Shown here in pieces: positions 1 to 8,313 of a DNA stretch of 64,000 nt. A program made the translations under genes and the position numbers. Origin of the DNA: Acidobacteriota bacterium (GTDB lineage: Bacteria; Pseudomonadota; Alphaproteobacteria; Caulobacterales; Hyphomonadaceae); NCBI GenBank assembly GCA_016712445.1, contig JADJRB010000002.1, positions 62,001 through 126,000 of the forward strand, given 5' to 3'. Within the stretch, counting starts at the first letter, position 1; every line of letters starts with the position of its first letter. The notes under the pieces were generated by a model that saw nothing but the letters and a program-made list of their open reading frames with translations, was not told the origin of the DNA and made no database searches.

Positions 1-2
1 TC

Positions 3-179
3 CCGGTCGTCCTTTATGACAAAGCATTCTGGACACGGACCATAAACTTCGAGTCGCTCATCGAGGCGGGTGTCATCGCAGCGGAGGATCTTTCGCTCTT
101 CGATATCGTCGATGATGTGGAAGAAGCGTGGGAACGATTGATTTTGCGGGGTCTGATGACCGACCTGTCCGGCACATGA
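3..179 (+). CDS. LOG-family (TIGR00730-like) Rossmann protein, C-terminal end only
   Basis: Only the last 58 residues are inside the window; the gene enters from the left edge and stops with TGA at 177-179. The readable tail (PVVLYDKAFWTRTINFESL, then EAGVIAAEDLSLFDIVDDVEEAW) resembles the C-terminus of LOG/'lysine decarboxylase-like' nucleotide hydrolases, which release free cytokinin-type bases or cleave nucleoside monophosphates in the cytoplasm. The catalytic PGGxGTxxE segment lies outside the window and cannot be checked. The gene converges on the TetR gene with a 14-base gap. The family call rests on the tail alone. Confidence 0.6.
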   Translation, partial: PVVLYDKAFWTRTINFESLIEAGVIAAEDLSLFDIVDDVEEAWERLILRGLMTDLSGT

Positions 180-193
180 GTGGCAAGGCCCGC

Positions 194-880
194 TCAGGCG
201 GGTTCGGACAGCAGCCGTCGGTTCGCAGCAATGTGGCGGTCAAGCAGCTTACGCCCAGCGGGTGTTGCGGCCGATGACAATACCAACGCGTAGCCCAATG
301 CCGCGGACGGCAACAAGTCTCGTGTCGGAAGAGCGTCCATCGCCCAGGCCAGCATGATGCCATTGCCCAGATGGGACATCGTGCGTTCCAGCAGTTCGAC
401 CGGCATACCGATGTCGAGAAGTCCTTCCTGCTGCGCTGCAGCCAGGAGCCATCGCCAGGCGGCGCGTGTCTGTTCCTGCCGTTCGGGCGTCGCAAGGCCC
501 GTGTCGTCGTCGCCGTTGGTGTCCAGAAGGGCTTTCCAAAGCGGCCTGTAGAAATCCGGGTCCTGAATGAAATAGCCGGCACCGAGCGCATGCGCCTCAA
601 AGATTCGGTCGATGGCATTTTCGACCTTCAATGCCTTGAAGCGATGCAGGAAATCCCGCTCGTCTTCGAGTACGGCCATGACCACCGCACGCTTGGAGCC
701 GAACAGGTTGTAGGGAGTCGCAACACTGACTTCCGCGCGCTGGGCGATCATCCGCATGGACAGGTTTGTGTCGCCGGTCTCCCGGATCAGGTCACGCGCG
801 GCGCGCACGATCTTGAGACGGCGCTCAGCTTTCGCCTGCTCGCGCCGCCCAAGATCGGTGGCCGCCGGTGCGTCGGTCAT
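194..880 (-). CDS. TetR-family transcriptional regulator
   Basis: A 228-residue cytoplasmic DNA-binding protein. Residues about 20-70 form a typical TetR helix-turn-helix (ILRAAR-like helix, then SMRMIAQRAEVSVATPYNLF and GSKRAVV), followed by an all-helical ligand-binding domain of the usual length. Its start codon overlaps the stop of the upstream FAD oxidoreductase gene in an ATGA motif (877-880), so it is the last cistron of the operon and probably translationally coupled. This placement suggests autoregulation of the operon through the palindrome at 5608-5623; that link is inference. The ligand is unknown. Confidence 0.88.
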   Translation of the reverse strand: MTDAPAATDLGRREQAKAERRLKIVRAARDLIRETGDTNLSMRMIAQRAEVSVATPYNLFGSKRAVVMAVLEDERDFLHRFKALKVENAIDRIFEAHALGAGYFIQDPDFYRPLWKALLDTNGDDDTGLATPERQEQTRAAWRWLLAAAQQEGLLDIGMPVELLERTMSHLGNGIMLAWAMDALPTRDLLPSAALGYALVLSSAATPAGRKLLDRHIAANRRLLSEPA

Positions 881-2397
881 GCGGCCAGCTTTCGCTGCGA
901 GGCGAGGATGTTGATGTCGGCTTCATGATCAAGGTTCAGTGCACGCATCATTTCCGTTCGCTCCGGCCCTGGGCTCGGCGGGTACGCGGCCGCATTGAGG
1001 CGTTTGCCGCGCGCCCAATAGTACAGCACCGTGGCCAGGTTGCGCGGCTTGGCGAGCCAGGCGTCGGGGTGCTCGAGCATGTGAAAGCCGCGCATCGCCT
1101 CGCGCAGCAATCTCGTGTCGGAACGCACCGCGATGCGGATGCCGTCGTCAAGGAAGCTCTTGAGAAGGTTCGCGCGGAATGACGGCTTGAAGCCCGGCGT
1201 GAGCGCTTCCCTCGCTCGCTTGATGGCCGAGCGGTCCTGCTTGAGCTGCGTCATGTAAAAAGGCCGAAGCTCCGCCTGCAGCCGTTCGTGGAAAAGTATG
1301 GCCCGCTTTGTCGGCTCGCTCGTCTCATTTAGCACGCTTGCCAGCGCTTCAGCGCTGACAGCCGCAAAAGAACATCCACGGCCATAAAGCGGATTGGTGC
1401 GCACCAGCGTGTCACCCAGAGCGAAATATCCCTGAGTCGCCGGCTTGCCGTCCACAACCATGTCGCGCCAGCGGCTGATCAGGTCGCCCATACCGAAGAC
1501 CTTGCTCGTGCGCACTGACCGCTCTTCGTTCGTCCAAGGCAACAACCCGGGAAGCTCCAGCGTGATCGCGTGGAAGATGTCGGGGTTCAGGATCGACTTG
1601 CGAAGTTCCAACTCGATTTCCGGCACCGCGATGGTGATTGAGAAGTTTCCGTTGTCGCCCGGAAACACGCCGTACTTCATGTAGCCGAGATCGCCGCTCG
1701 CTGGCGGATGATCGTTCCGATTCGGCTCTTCCTGGCCCGGGCGCAAGCGATAGTGCATCGTGAAGTAAAGGATGCCGGCCGTTTCGCTTTCCTCGCGTAC
1801 ATTGGCGCCGGCTTCGACAAGTTGGTCGAAGAGGATGCCACCCTTGCCGGTTGCATCGACGACCACATCCGCGGTCAACGCAACGGGCTCGGCATTTTGT
1901 TCTCCGATGACGCCGTTGATCTTGAGCGTACCGTCGGGGAGCATTGTAGAGTCCAGCCGATGAACGTTGAAGTTCGTGCGTAGCTCCACATTCGCGAGCG
2001 TTTCGACATAGCGCCGGATCACGAATTCCAGCGTTGTGCGCCGGCTGGTGATGAAGGTGAGTTCCTGGTCCTCAGGCACGGGCTTGTAGTCGGACTGTTG
2101 CTGCGCTGTGAGCATGTTGTCGAAGGTCAGATCGCGCACGCCGCACGCCTTGAGCTGTTCGAGCAGAAGGGGATGGCGGGCTTTCATGATGGTGCGCAGT
2201 CGTGCGAGGAATGCATGGCTTTGCCGCAGATGACCGACGCCCGTCCGCCGCCAGTCGCGGAATATTTCGTCCGGGTCGCCGCTTCCGATGGGGCCGTCTC
2301 GCTCGAGGATTGTCACCGGCCGTCCGGTCGGTGCCAGCATAAGCGCGGCGCAGAGCCCCCCGATGCCGGCACCGATGACGACAACCTGCTCGCTCAT
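877..2397 (-). CDS. FAD-dependent oxidoreductase / monooxygenase-like flavoprotein
   Basis: A 506-residue protein with an N-terminal FAD-binding Rossmann motif (VVVIGAGIGGLCAALML, residues about 5-21). A second nucleotide-contact region, DATGKGG, lies near residue 180, and a GD motif (GDTLVRTNPLYGRGC) lies near residue 330. This is the p-hydroxybenzoate hydroxylase / geranylgeranyl-reductase fold used by flavin monooxygenases and halogenases. No halogenase WxWxIP motif is visible. Both ends overlap neighbours by 4 bases (ATGA at 2394-2397 and 877-880), so it is tightly coupled to an epoxide hydrolase and a TetR regulator. Hydroxylation or epoxidation of a hydrophobic substrate later opened by the hydrolase would fit, but the substrate is not shown by the sequence. 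Confidence 0.75.
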   Translation of the reverse strand: MSEQVVVIGAGIGGLCAALMLAPTGRPVTILERDGPIGSGDPDEIFRDWRRTGVGHLRQSHAFLARLRTIMKARHPLLLEQLKACGVRDLTFDNMLTAQQQSDYKPVPEDQELTFITSRRTTLEFVIRRYVETLANVELRTNFNVHRLDSTMLPDGTLKINGVIGEQNAEPVALTADVVVDATGKGGILFDQLVEAGANVREESETAGILYFTMHYRLRPGQEEPNRNDHPPASGDLGYMKYGVFPGDNGNFSITIAVPEIELELRKSILNPDIFHAITLELPGLLPWTNEERSVRTSKVFGMGDLISRWRDMVVDGKPATQGYFALGDTLVRTNPLYGRGCSFAAVSAEALASVLNETSEPTKRAILFHERLQAELRPFYMTQLKQDRSAIKRAREALTPGFKPSFRANLLKSFLDDGIRIAVRSDTRLLREAMRGFHMLEHPDAWLAKPRNLATVLYYWARGKRLNAAAYPPSPGPERTEMMRALNLDHEADINILASQRKLAA

Positions 2398-3380
2398 GCG
2401 GTGGCTCCAGACAATGCGGGTGCGTCGACCATTGCCAGGAAGTCCAGGATGTAAGCGTTCACCGCTTCAGGTGCTTCCTGCTGGGTCCAGTGACCTACCT
2501 TCGGGATCATCGCGTTGATCCGCAGGTCGGTCACGAAGTGCGGCATCATCTCGATCGCCGCCGCCGCCATCATCACGACGCCGTCATTTGCTCCGGCTAC
2601 GAACATTGCCGGTTGCTGGATGGACATCGGCGCGCCGGCAGTCTGTTCCCAGTAGAGATCGTGATTGCGGTAATAGTTGATCGGCCCGCGCATGCCGGAG
2701 CCAGAAAACTCGCCAGCATAAAAATCGAGATCATCCTCGCTGAGCCAGGCCGGCAGGCTTTCCGGTTCCGGCAGGTTGGACAACAAGTCGTCCTTGTCAG
2801 TCTTGACCGGCAGTTTGGCCAGGTCGGTTTCGCCGCCGGCCAGGATCAGGAACTTGCGCAGCGAACGGCGGATGTCGGCCTCGAATTCCGCCTCTGCGAC
2901 GCCCGGCTCCTGGAAGTAGAGCTGGTAGAAGAACTGGCCCTTGAACATTTCCCGCATCATCGGCATCGGCTGAACCGGCGAGCGCGGCATGAACGGCACT
3001 GACAGCGCGCCGACGGCCCTGACCTTGTCAGGATGGTGCAGCGCGGTTGCCCATGCGGTCGGCGCTCCCCAGTCATGTCCGATGACGATTGCCGTTTCAT
3101 ATCCCAAGGCAGGGATCAGGCCCATGATGTCATTCACGACTTCGGTCTGGCAGTAGGCCGTGATCTCGTGAGGCTTGTCGCTCTTGCCGTAACCGCGCAT
3201 GTCGGGCGCAACCACGTGATAGCCGGCCGCCGCAATTGGTGCGAACTGATGGCGCCACGAGTACCAGGACTCGGGAAATCCATGCAGCAGGAGCACCAGC
3301 GGGCCTTTGCCCGCTTCAGCGATGTTCAGCGATATCCCGTTCGTCGCGACCCGGCGCTGAGTTACCCCCGGCCAGCTCAT
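2394..3380 (-). CDS. Alpha/beta hydrolase, epoxide hydrolase type
   Basis: A 328-residue cytoplasmic alpha/beta hydrolase. It has the oxyanion-hole motif HGFPESWYSW (about residues 34-43) and the nucleophile elbow GHDWGA with Asp rather than Ser, which marks the soluble epoxide hydrolase/haloalkane dehalogenase branch. A C-terminal GHWTQQE contains the catalytic His. Asp nucleophile plus HGFP is the classic epoxide hydrolase pattern, giving diols from epoxides. It is the middle gene of the operon, with 4-base ATGA overlaps to the amidohydrolase gene (3377-3380) and the flavoprotein gene (2394-2397). A flavin monooxygenase next to an epoxide hydrolase suggests consecutive steps. The substrate is unknown. 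Confidence 0.85.
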   Translation of the reverse strand: MSWPGVTQRRVATNGISLNIAEAGKGPLVLLLHGFPESWYSWRHQFAPIAAAGYHVVAPDMRGYGKSDKPHEITAYCQTEVVNDIMGLIPALGYETAIVIGHDWGAPTAWATALHHPDKVRAVGALSVPFMPRSPVQPMPMMREMFKGQFFYQLYFQEPGVAEAEFEADIRRSLRKFLILAGGETDLAKLPVKTDKDDLLSNLPEPESLPAWLSEDDLDFYAGEFSGSGMRGPINYYRNHDLYWEQTAGAPMSIQQPAMFVAGANDGVVMMAAAAIEMMPHFVTDLRINAMIPKVGHWTQQEAPEAVNAYILDFLAMVDAPALSGATA

Positions 3381-5071
3381 GCCGGCTCCAGCGCGCGAGC
3401 GGCGACCGGTTGGCCCGGAAGGATTTCGCCGCGTGCTTCCTGATAGCCTGCGGAAGCCGACCAGGCGACCCCGCCGCCGACGATCACGGTGTCGACGCCC
3501 TTGGCATCCCGAACATAGCGGCTGCCATCGCCCGGAACGTCCTGAACGTATTTTTCTTCGCCGCGATTGATCGTCTGCGGATCAAACACGACGATATCGG
3601 CGACGTAGCCTTGTTGCAGCAAGCCCCGATCTGAGATGCCCCAGATCGATGCCGTCTCGGACGTAATCTTCTTGACTGCTGCCTCGATGTTCATCGCCTT
3701 GAGGTCGCGCACAAAATGAGCGAACAGGTAACCAGTGTCGCCATAGGTCGAGAACGACAGGATGTGGGCGCCGCCATCGCTGGCGCCGATGTGCACACGC
3801 GGATGTTTCAACAAGCTGCCAACGGCTTCGTCGGAGTTGTGTCCCATGTCGGCCGCGAGGAAGTGGGCATCGAGGTTTTCTTCGATCGACAGGTCGATCA
3901 TTGCATCGATCGGCGACACACCGCGCGCATCGGCAATTTCGCCTACCGTCTTGCCGACATATTTCTGGTTGCCGACGGTCTGCACCTGGCGAAGGCGCAG
4001 CGTGGGCCAGAGTGCAGTGTAAACGCCTGCTTCCGCCACCAGCTTTTCGCGCGTCGCCGGATCCTTGAACGCCGCAACAATCTGCTCCGGCGAGCCGAAG
4101 CGCATGATGCGGTACCAGCCGGGCAGGCGGATGAACAACAGGCTCGGCACGGCAAAGCAAAAACTGATGTCAATCGGCCGCGTCTGCACCTGCGGCCACA
4201 CGCGCGCGCCGCGCGCGAATTGCTCGTCAACGCGCTTCATCACCTTGTTCACGGCATCCATGTTGTCGGCATTGACGAACAGCGGCGAGAACGTTGTGGG
4301 AATGGCATATTTCAGAGAGATCTCTGCAAGCTGGTCGAGCCGGGCGATGGTCAGGTCCGGATCGTAGAATTCCGGCACGATCTGCAGCATGCGGCCATAT
4401 TCTCCCAGAACGCTGGCCAGTGCTTCAACCTCGCCAGCGTCCGCATAACGACTTGGCACCGGCTGCAGCTTCTCGTCCATATCGACATAGCTTGTCGACA
4501 GGCCGATGGCGCCCGCATCGAGGCATTCGCGCAGAACATCCTGCATGCCGGCAATCTCTTCGGGCGTCGCGGTGCGCTCCATCGCAGCGTCGCCCATCAC
4601 CCAGAGGCGGATGACGCTGTGGCCGACCAGCGGCGCAACGTTGATGGCGAGACCCTTGCGGATGCGGGTGATGTATTCTGAGAAAGTTTCCCAATCCCAC
4701 ACCACACCTTCCTTGAAAGCCTTCAAGGGCATCTCTTCGATCTGGTTGAACATGCCAACCAGCTTGGTGCGATACTCGGCCTTGAGCGGTGCCAGCGACA
4801 GCGAGCAGTTGCCAGGCACAATCGTCGTCACGCCGTGCGACAAGGCAGGCTTGGCGTATCCATCCCAGAGGAGCTGCGCGTCAAAGTGCGTATGCGGATC
4901 AATGAAACCCGGAGCGACGACCTTGCCGGCCGCATCGATCTCCTTGCGCGCCTTGCCGTCGATTCGGCCAATCTTGGCGATGCGGTTGCCGCTGATCGCG
5001 ATGTCCGCCATGAAAGCCGGCATGCCGGTGCCGTCCACAAGGCGGCCATTCCTGATTACCAGGTCGTACAT
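3377..5071 (-). CDS. Amidohydrolase, N-acyl-D-amino-acid deacylase (D-aminoacylase) family
   Basis: A 564-residue amidohydrolase of the D-aminoacylase subgroup. The N-terminal beta-sandwich half (YDLVIRNGRLVDGTG) is followed by the metal-binding GFIDPHTHFDAQ near residue 58. The cysteine ligand region VPGNCSL lies near residue 90, and a late GASDGGAH motif carries the catalytic Asp. These features fit a metal-dependent hydrolase acting on N-acyl-D-amino acids or related amides. It is preceded by a strong GGGAGGA ribosome binding site and overlaps the epoxide hydrolase by 4 bases. Many proteins annotated as D-aminoacylases lack proven activity, so the substrate remains open. Confidence 0.82.
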   Translation of the reverse strand: MYDLVIRNGRLVDGTGMPAFMADIAISGNRIAKIGRIDGKARKEIDAAGKVVAPGFIDPHTHFDAQLLWDGYAKPALSHGVTTIVPGNCSLSLAPLKAEYRTKLVGMFNQIEEMPLKAFKEGVVWDWETFSEYITRIRKGLAINVAPLVGHSVIRLWVMGDAAMERTATPEEIAGMQDVLRECLDAGAIGLSTSYVDMDEKLQPVPSRYADAGEVEALASVLGEYGRMLQIVPEFYDPDLTIARLDQLAEISLKYAIPTTFSPLFVNADNMDAVNKVMKRVDEQFARGARVWPQVQTRPIDISFCFAVPSLLFIRLPGWYRIMRFGSPEQIVAAFKDPATREKLVAEAGVYTALWPTLRLRQVQTVGNQKYVGKTVGEIADARGVSPIDAMIDLSIEENLDAHFLAADMGHNSDEAVGSLLKHPRVHIGASDGGAHILSFSTYGDTGYLFAHFVRDLKAMNIEAAVKKITSETASIWGISDRGLLQQGYVADIVVFDPQTINRGEEKYVQDVPGDGSRYVRDAKGVDTVIVGGGVAWSASAGYQEARGEILPGQPVAARALEPA

Positions 5072-5084
5072 TCGGTAGTCCTCC

Positions 5085-5339
5085 CTAATTCTCTACATTC
5101 TGCGCGCCGGAAAACCGGCTTGATGAGGCGACGAGCGCGTCGCGGACGTGTTCCCAGCCCGCGCCGATGAGGCCGTCGGGGGTATTGGCCTTGCAAGCCA
5201 TCAGCAGCGAGCGAGCGGCGTATTCATCCAGCGTCACAAGGGAGCGCCCGCCGTTCTCGTGCAGCAGCGTCACGACAAGTTCGGCCTCGCCATCGTGCGC
5301 GGCGGCAATTTCCACATGGCTGATCTTTGCGTCGGCCAT
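5085..5339 (-). CDS. Small hypothetical protein in the amidohydrolase operon
   Basis: An 84-residue soluble protein (starts MADAKISHVEIAAAHDGEAE). It has alternating beta-type segments, a central GGRSLVTLDEYAARSLLMAC stretch and no signal peptide or membrane segment. I do not recognise the family. It sits 3 bases after the LysM-like gene and 13 bases before the amidohydrolase start, so it is very probably co-transcribed. The reading frame keeps alphaproteobacterial codon use and has no better competitor. Confidence 0.6.
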   Translation of the reverse strand: MADAKISHVEIAAAHDGEAELVVTLLHENGGRSLVTLDEYAARSLLMACKANTPDGLIGAGWEHVRDALVASSSRFSGAQNVEN

Positions 5340-5342
5340 GTC

Positions 5343-5579
5343 TCAGGCGAGCGGCGGTTCTACAAAAATGACGTCGCTCGGCAGGATTGGATTGGAGCCT
5401 CGCACGCTGCCGGCAGCGCCAGCGGCGCGCATGAAGACATGCAGGTTCCAGCTTTGCAGCTTCGATACCGCGTCGTCTTCCGGCGTGCCTTTGAGTTCAC
5501 GCGCTGCAATCGACTGCCATGTGTCACCGGACTGCGGCAGGATGGATTTGCGTACTTTCGACAATTCAGCTGCTGCCAT
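5343..5579 (-). CDS. Small LysM-like domain protein, first gene of the catabolic operon
   Basis: A 78-residue protein with a LysM-like pattern: SGDTWQSIAARELKGT, then KLQSWNLHVF and finally ILPSDVIFVEPP, matching the GDTWxxIA ... N ... IxPGxxxxIP layout. There is no signal peptide, which is odd for a peptidoglycan-binding LysM. A role as a small cytoplasmic partner of the operon enzymes is possible. The start at 5579 is supported by AAAGGA about 8 bases upstream. It is the first cistron downstream of the palindrome at 5608-5623. Confidence 0.55.
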   Translation of the reverse strand: MAAAELSKVRKSILPQSGDTWQSIAARELKGTPEDDAVSKLQSWNLHVFMRAAGAAGSVRGSNPILPSDVIFVEPPLA

Positions 5580-6005
5580 GTCCGTATCCTTTGAAGTGAT
5601 TTAAAAATTAGAACACGTTTTAAAAATAGCGGCAAGTTGAATTCCGGCGCAGGATCAGCATGACGCAAGGGATGCTTGACGCAGCGCTTTAGACCGCTCT
5701 CGCTGCATCCGTGTGCGATGGCAAAATGAACTGCGCTTTATGGAGAACGAATGCTCGCTGATCCAAGCACGCATCTCGCGCGCGATCCGAAGCTGCAAAG
5801 GCAATTGCAAAGATGTGCTGCGGATCGACGGACACAGCGCTGCCGAAACAGACCCGGCCCCGCCGTTCCTCGCCAGGAGGGACACTTTTGCTAGTGGCCG
5901 ATCCTATAGCTGCGCACTCCAAAATCAATTTGATCAATGGAGGCAAGTCCGTCAGCTTGGGGCGACAATCCCGAATCCTCACATCGACCAGTAAGGGAAT
6001 ACTCG
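5580..6005. other. Divergent intergenic region between the catabolic operon and katG
   Basis: About 425 bases with no convincing gene. Short overlapping frames exist on both strands but none has family features or a ribosome binding site. The left edge holds the operator at 5608-5623. The right edge holds the katG ribosome binding site (AAGGGA at 5993-5998). I see no adjacent oxyR and no clear OxyR tetranucleotide array. Confidence 0.6.
5608..5623. promoter_or_regulatory. TetR/KstR-like palindromic operator upstream of the catabolic operon
   Basis: The sequence TTAGAACACGTTTTAA is a near-perfect palindrome (7-base arms, one mismatch, 2-base centre) and fits the pattern TNNAACNNGTTNNA described for KstR-type TetR repressors of lipid and steroid catabolism. 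It lies 29-44 bases before the first start codon of a minus-strand operon that ends in a TetR gene, which is where an autoregulatory operator would sit. The sequence shows the palindrome; binding is inference. Confidence 0.5.
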
Positions 6006-8165
6006 ATGAGCACCGAAGCCAAATGCCCCGTCATGCATGGCGCTATCACTGTCGCCGGCGAATCAAACACTGCCTGGTGGCCCGAGACGCTGAACCTCGA
6101 CATCCTGCATCAGCACGACACGAAGGTCAGCCCGCTCGGCAAGGATTTCAAATACCGCGAAGCCGTCAAGACGCTGGATTTCGAGGCGTTGAAGAAAGAC
6201 ATGCACGCGCTGATGACCAACAGCCAGGACTGGTGGCCGGCTGACTACGGCCACTACGGCGGCCTGATGATCCGCCTCGCCTGGCACTCGGCGGGCTCCT
6301 ATCGCCTTGCCGATGGCCGCGGCGGTGGCAGCAACGGCAACATCCGGTTTGCGCCGCTGAACTCGTGGCCGGACAACGGCAACCTCGACAAGGCGCGCCG
6401 GCTGCTTTGGCCGATCAAGAAGAAGTACGGCAACAAGATCTCCTGGGCCGATCTCATCCTGCTCGCCGGAACCGTTGCCTACGAGTCGATGGGTCTGAAG
6501 ACGTATGGTTTCTCGTTCGGCCGTGAAGACATCTGGGCACCGGAAAAAGACGTCTACTGGGGCGCCGAGAAGGAATGGCTGGCGCCGTCCGATTCACGCT
6601 ACGAAGATGTGAACAAGCCCGAGACGATGGAAAACCCGCTCGCTGCCGTGCAAATGGGCCTCATCTACGTCAACCCGGAAGGGGTGAACGGCAAGTCGGA
6701 CCCTCTGAAGTCTGCCGCTCAGGTTCGCGAAACCTTCGCTCGCATGGCGATGGACGACGAAGAGACTGCAGCCCTCACGTGCGGCGGCCACACGGTCGGC
6801 AAGGCGCACGGTAACGGTGATGCGAGCAAGCTTTCGCCGCCGCCGGAAGGCAACGACCTGGAGACGCAAGGTTTCGGCTGGATGAACCCGAACATGGACG
6901 GCAAGGCGGCCAACGCCGTGACGTCGGGCATCGAAGGCGCGTGGACCACCAACCCGACGCAATGGGACGCCGGCTATTTCAAGCTGCTGTTCGGCTATGA
7001 CTGGGAGCTGACGAAGAGCCCGGCAGGCGCTGGCCAGTGGCGGCCGATCAATATCAAGCCGGAAGACATGCCGGTCGACGCGACCGACCCGACCAAACGT
7101 GTCATGCCGATGATGACCGACGCCGACATGGCCATGAAAATGGACCCGACGTACAACGCGATCTGCCAGAAGTTCATGGCAGACTTCGACTACTTCTCGA
7201 AGACGTTCGCCCGCGCCTGGTTCAAGCTGACCCACCGTGACCTCGGTCCGCGGGACCGTTACATCGGCCCGGATGCGCCGAAAGAGGATCTGATCTGGCA
7301 GGATCCCGTCCCGGCCGGCAACAAGTCCTACGACGTCGCGGCGTTGAAGGCGAAGATTGCGGCATCGGGACTCTCGATCGGCGAGATGGTTGCGACGGCC
7401 TGGGATAGCGCCCGCACGTATCGCGGCTCCGACCTGCGCGGCGGTGCCAACGGCGCGCGGATCCGTCTTGCGCCGCAAAAGGACTGGGAAGGCAACGAGC
7501 CGGCCCGCCTGCAGAAGGTCTTGTCGGTGCTCCAGCCGATTGCGACGGAAGCAGGTGTCAGCATTGCGGACGTAATCGTGCTGGCGGGCAATGTCGGTAT
7601 CGAAAAGGCCGCCAAGGCTGCAGGCATCGACGTCGCAGTTCCGTTCGCTCCTGGCCGCGGCGACGCGACCGCCGAGATGACGGACGGTCCGTCCTTCGCC
7701 TCGCTCGAGCCGCTTGCAGACGGTTTCCGCAACTGGACGAAGAAGGACTATGTCGTGAAACCGGAGGAGATGTTGCTCGACCGGGCACAGCTCCTCGGGC
7801 TGACGGGACCGGAAATGACCGTGCTGGTCGGCGGTATGCGCGTGCTCGGTGCCAACTACGGTGCAAGCAAGCACGGCGTGTTCACCGACAAGGTCGGAAC
7901 GCTGTCCAACGACTTTTTCGTCAACCTGACCGACATGGCAAACCGGTGGGTGCCGCGCGGCGCGAACGCCTACGATATCGTGGACCGCAAATCGGGGGCA
8001 GTGAAATGGACCGCCACCCGCGCCGATCTAGTTTTCGGTTCGAACTCGATCCTGCGGGCATATGCCGAGGTCTACGCCCAGGATGATGCCAAGGAGAAGT
8101 TCGTGAAGGACTTCGTCGAAGCCTGGACCAAGGTGATGAACGCCGACCGGTTTGACCTCCACTAA
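6006..8165 (+). CDS. katG: Catalase-peroxidase
   Basis: A 719-residue bifunctional heme catalase-peroxidase that destroys hydrogen peroxide. The distal heme pocket is RLAWHSAG (Arg90, Trp93, His94). The cross-linked Trp93-Tyr221-Met247 trio is present with exactly the usual spacing, and the proximal heme ligand is His262 in GGHTVGKAHG. The duplicated C-terminal half (from about residue 420) is intact. Full length matches the family. The start at 6006 (MSTEAKCPVMHG) is chosen because AAGGGA lies 7 bases upstream; a longer frame starting at 5937 has no such signal. There is no signal peptide, so it is cytoplasmic. It is monocistronic, with a terminator 25 bases after the stop. Confidence 0.97.
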   Translation: MSTEAKCPVMHGAITVAGESNTAWWPETLNLDILHQHDTKVSPLGKDFKYREAVKTLDFEALKKDMHALMTNSQDWWPADYGHYGGLMIRLAWHSAGSYRLADGRGGGSNGNIRFAPLNSWPDNGNLDKARRLLWPIKKKYGNKISWADLILLAGTVAYESMGLKTYGFSFGREDIWAPEKDVYWGAEKEWLAPSDSRYEDVNKPETMENPLAAVQMGLIYVNPEGVNGKSDPLKSAAQVRETFARMAMDDEETAALTCGGHTVGKAHGNGDASKLSPPPEGNDLETQGFGWMNPNMDGKAANAVTSGIEGAWTTNPTQWDAGYFKLLFGYDWELTKSPAGAGQWRPINIKPEDMPVDATDPTKRVMPMMTDADMAMKMDPTYNAICQKFMADFDYFSKTFARAWFKLTHRDLGPRDRYIGPDAPKEDLIWQDPVPAGNKSYDVAALKAKIAASGLSIGEMVATAWDSARTYRGSDLRGGANGARIRLAPQKDWEGNEPARLQKVLSVLQPIATEAGVSIADVIVLAGNVGIEKAAKAAGIDVAVPFAPGRGDATAEMTDGPSFASLEPLADGFRNWTKKDYVVKPEEMLLDRAQLLGLTGPEMTVLVGGMRVLGANYGASKHGVFTDKVGTLSNDFFVNLTDMANRWVPRGANAYDIVDRKSGAVKWTATRADLVFGSNSILRAYAEVYAQDDAKEKFVKDFVEAWTKVMNADRFDLH

Positions 8166-8190
8166 GGCCAATCCGACAACTTGATCGAAC

Positions 8191-8222
8191 AAAGGCGGGC
8201 AGCAATTGCCCGCCTTTTTTTT
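8191..8222 (+). terminator. Rho-independent terminator of katG
   Basis: The stem AGGCGGGCA / TGCCCGCCT with a short AAT-containing loop is followed by eight T residues, 25 bases after the katG stop. It is a textbook intrinsic terminator on the plus strand. Confidence 0.93.
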
Positions 8223-8313
8223 GGGAGTGCGCCAGCATCATGAACTTGAGGGCGACGGCGACGGCGACTAGCGTTGCCGGGAATTGCGCACACCCCGAAC
8301 CAAGGACGCCGTC

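Noticed and set aside
5655..5994. Small frames on both strands upstream of katG, and a possible OxyR site near CTATAG
   Set aside because: No ribosome binding sites or family features, and the ATAG/CTAT tetrad spacing of an OxyR site is not met.
6594..7874. 426-codon minus-strand frame opposite katG
   Set aside because: Antisense shadow of katG, whose active-site residues all check out.
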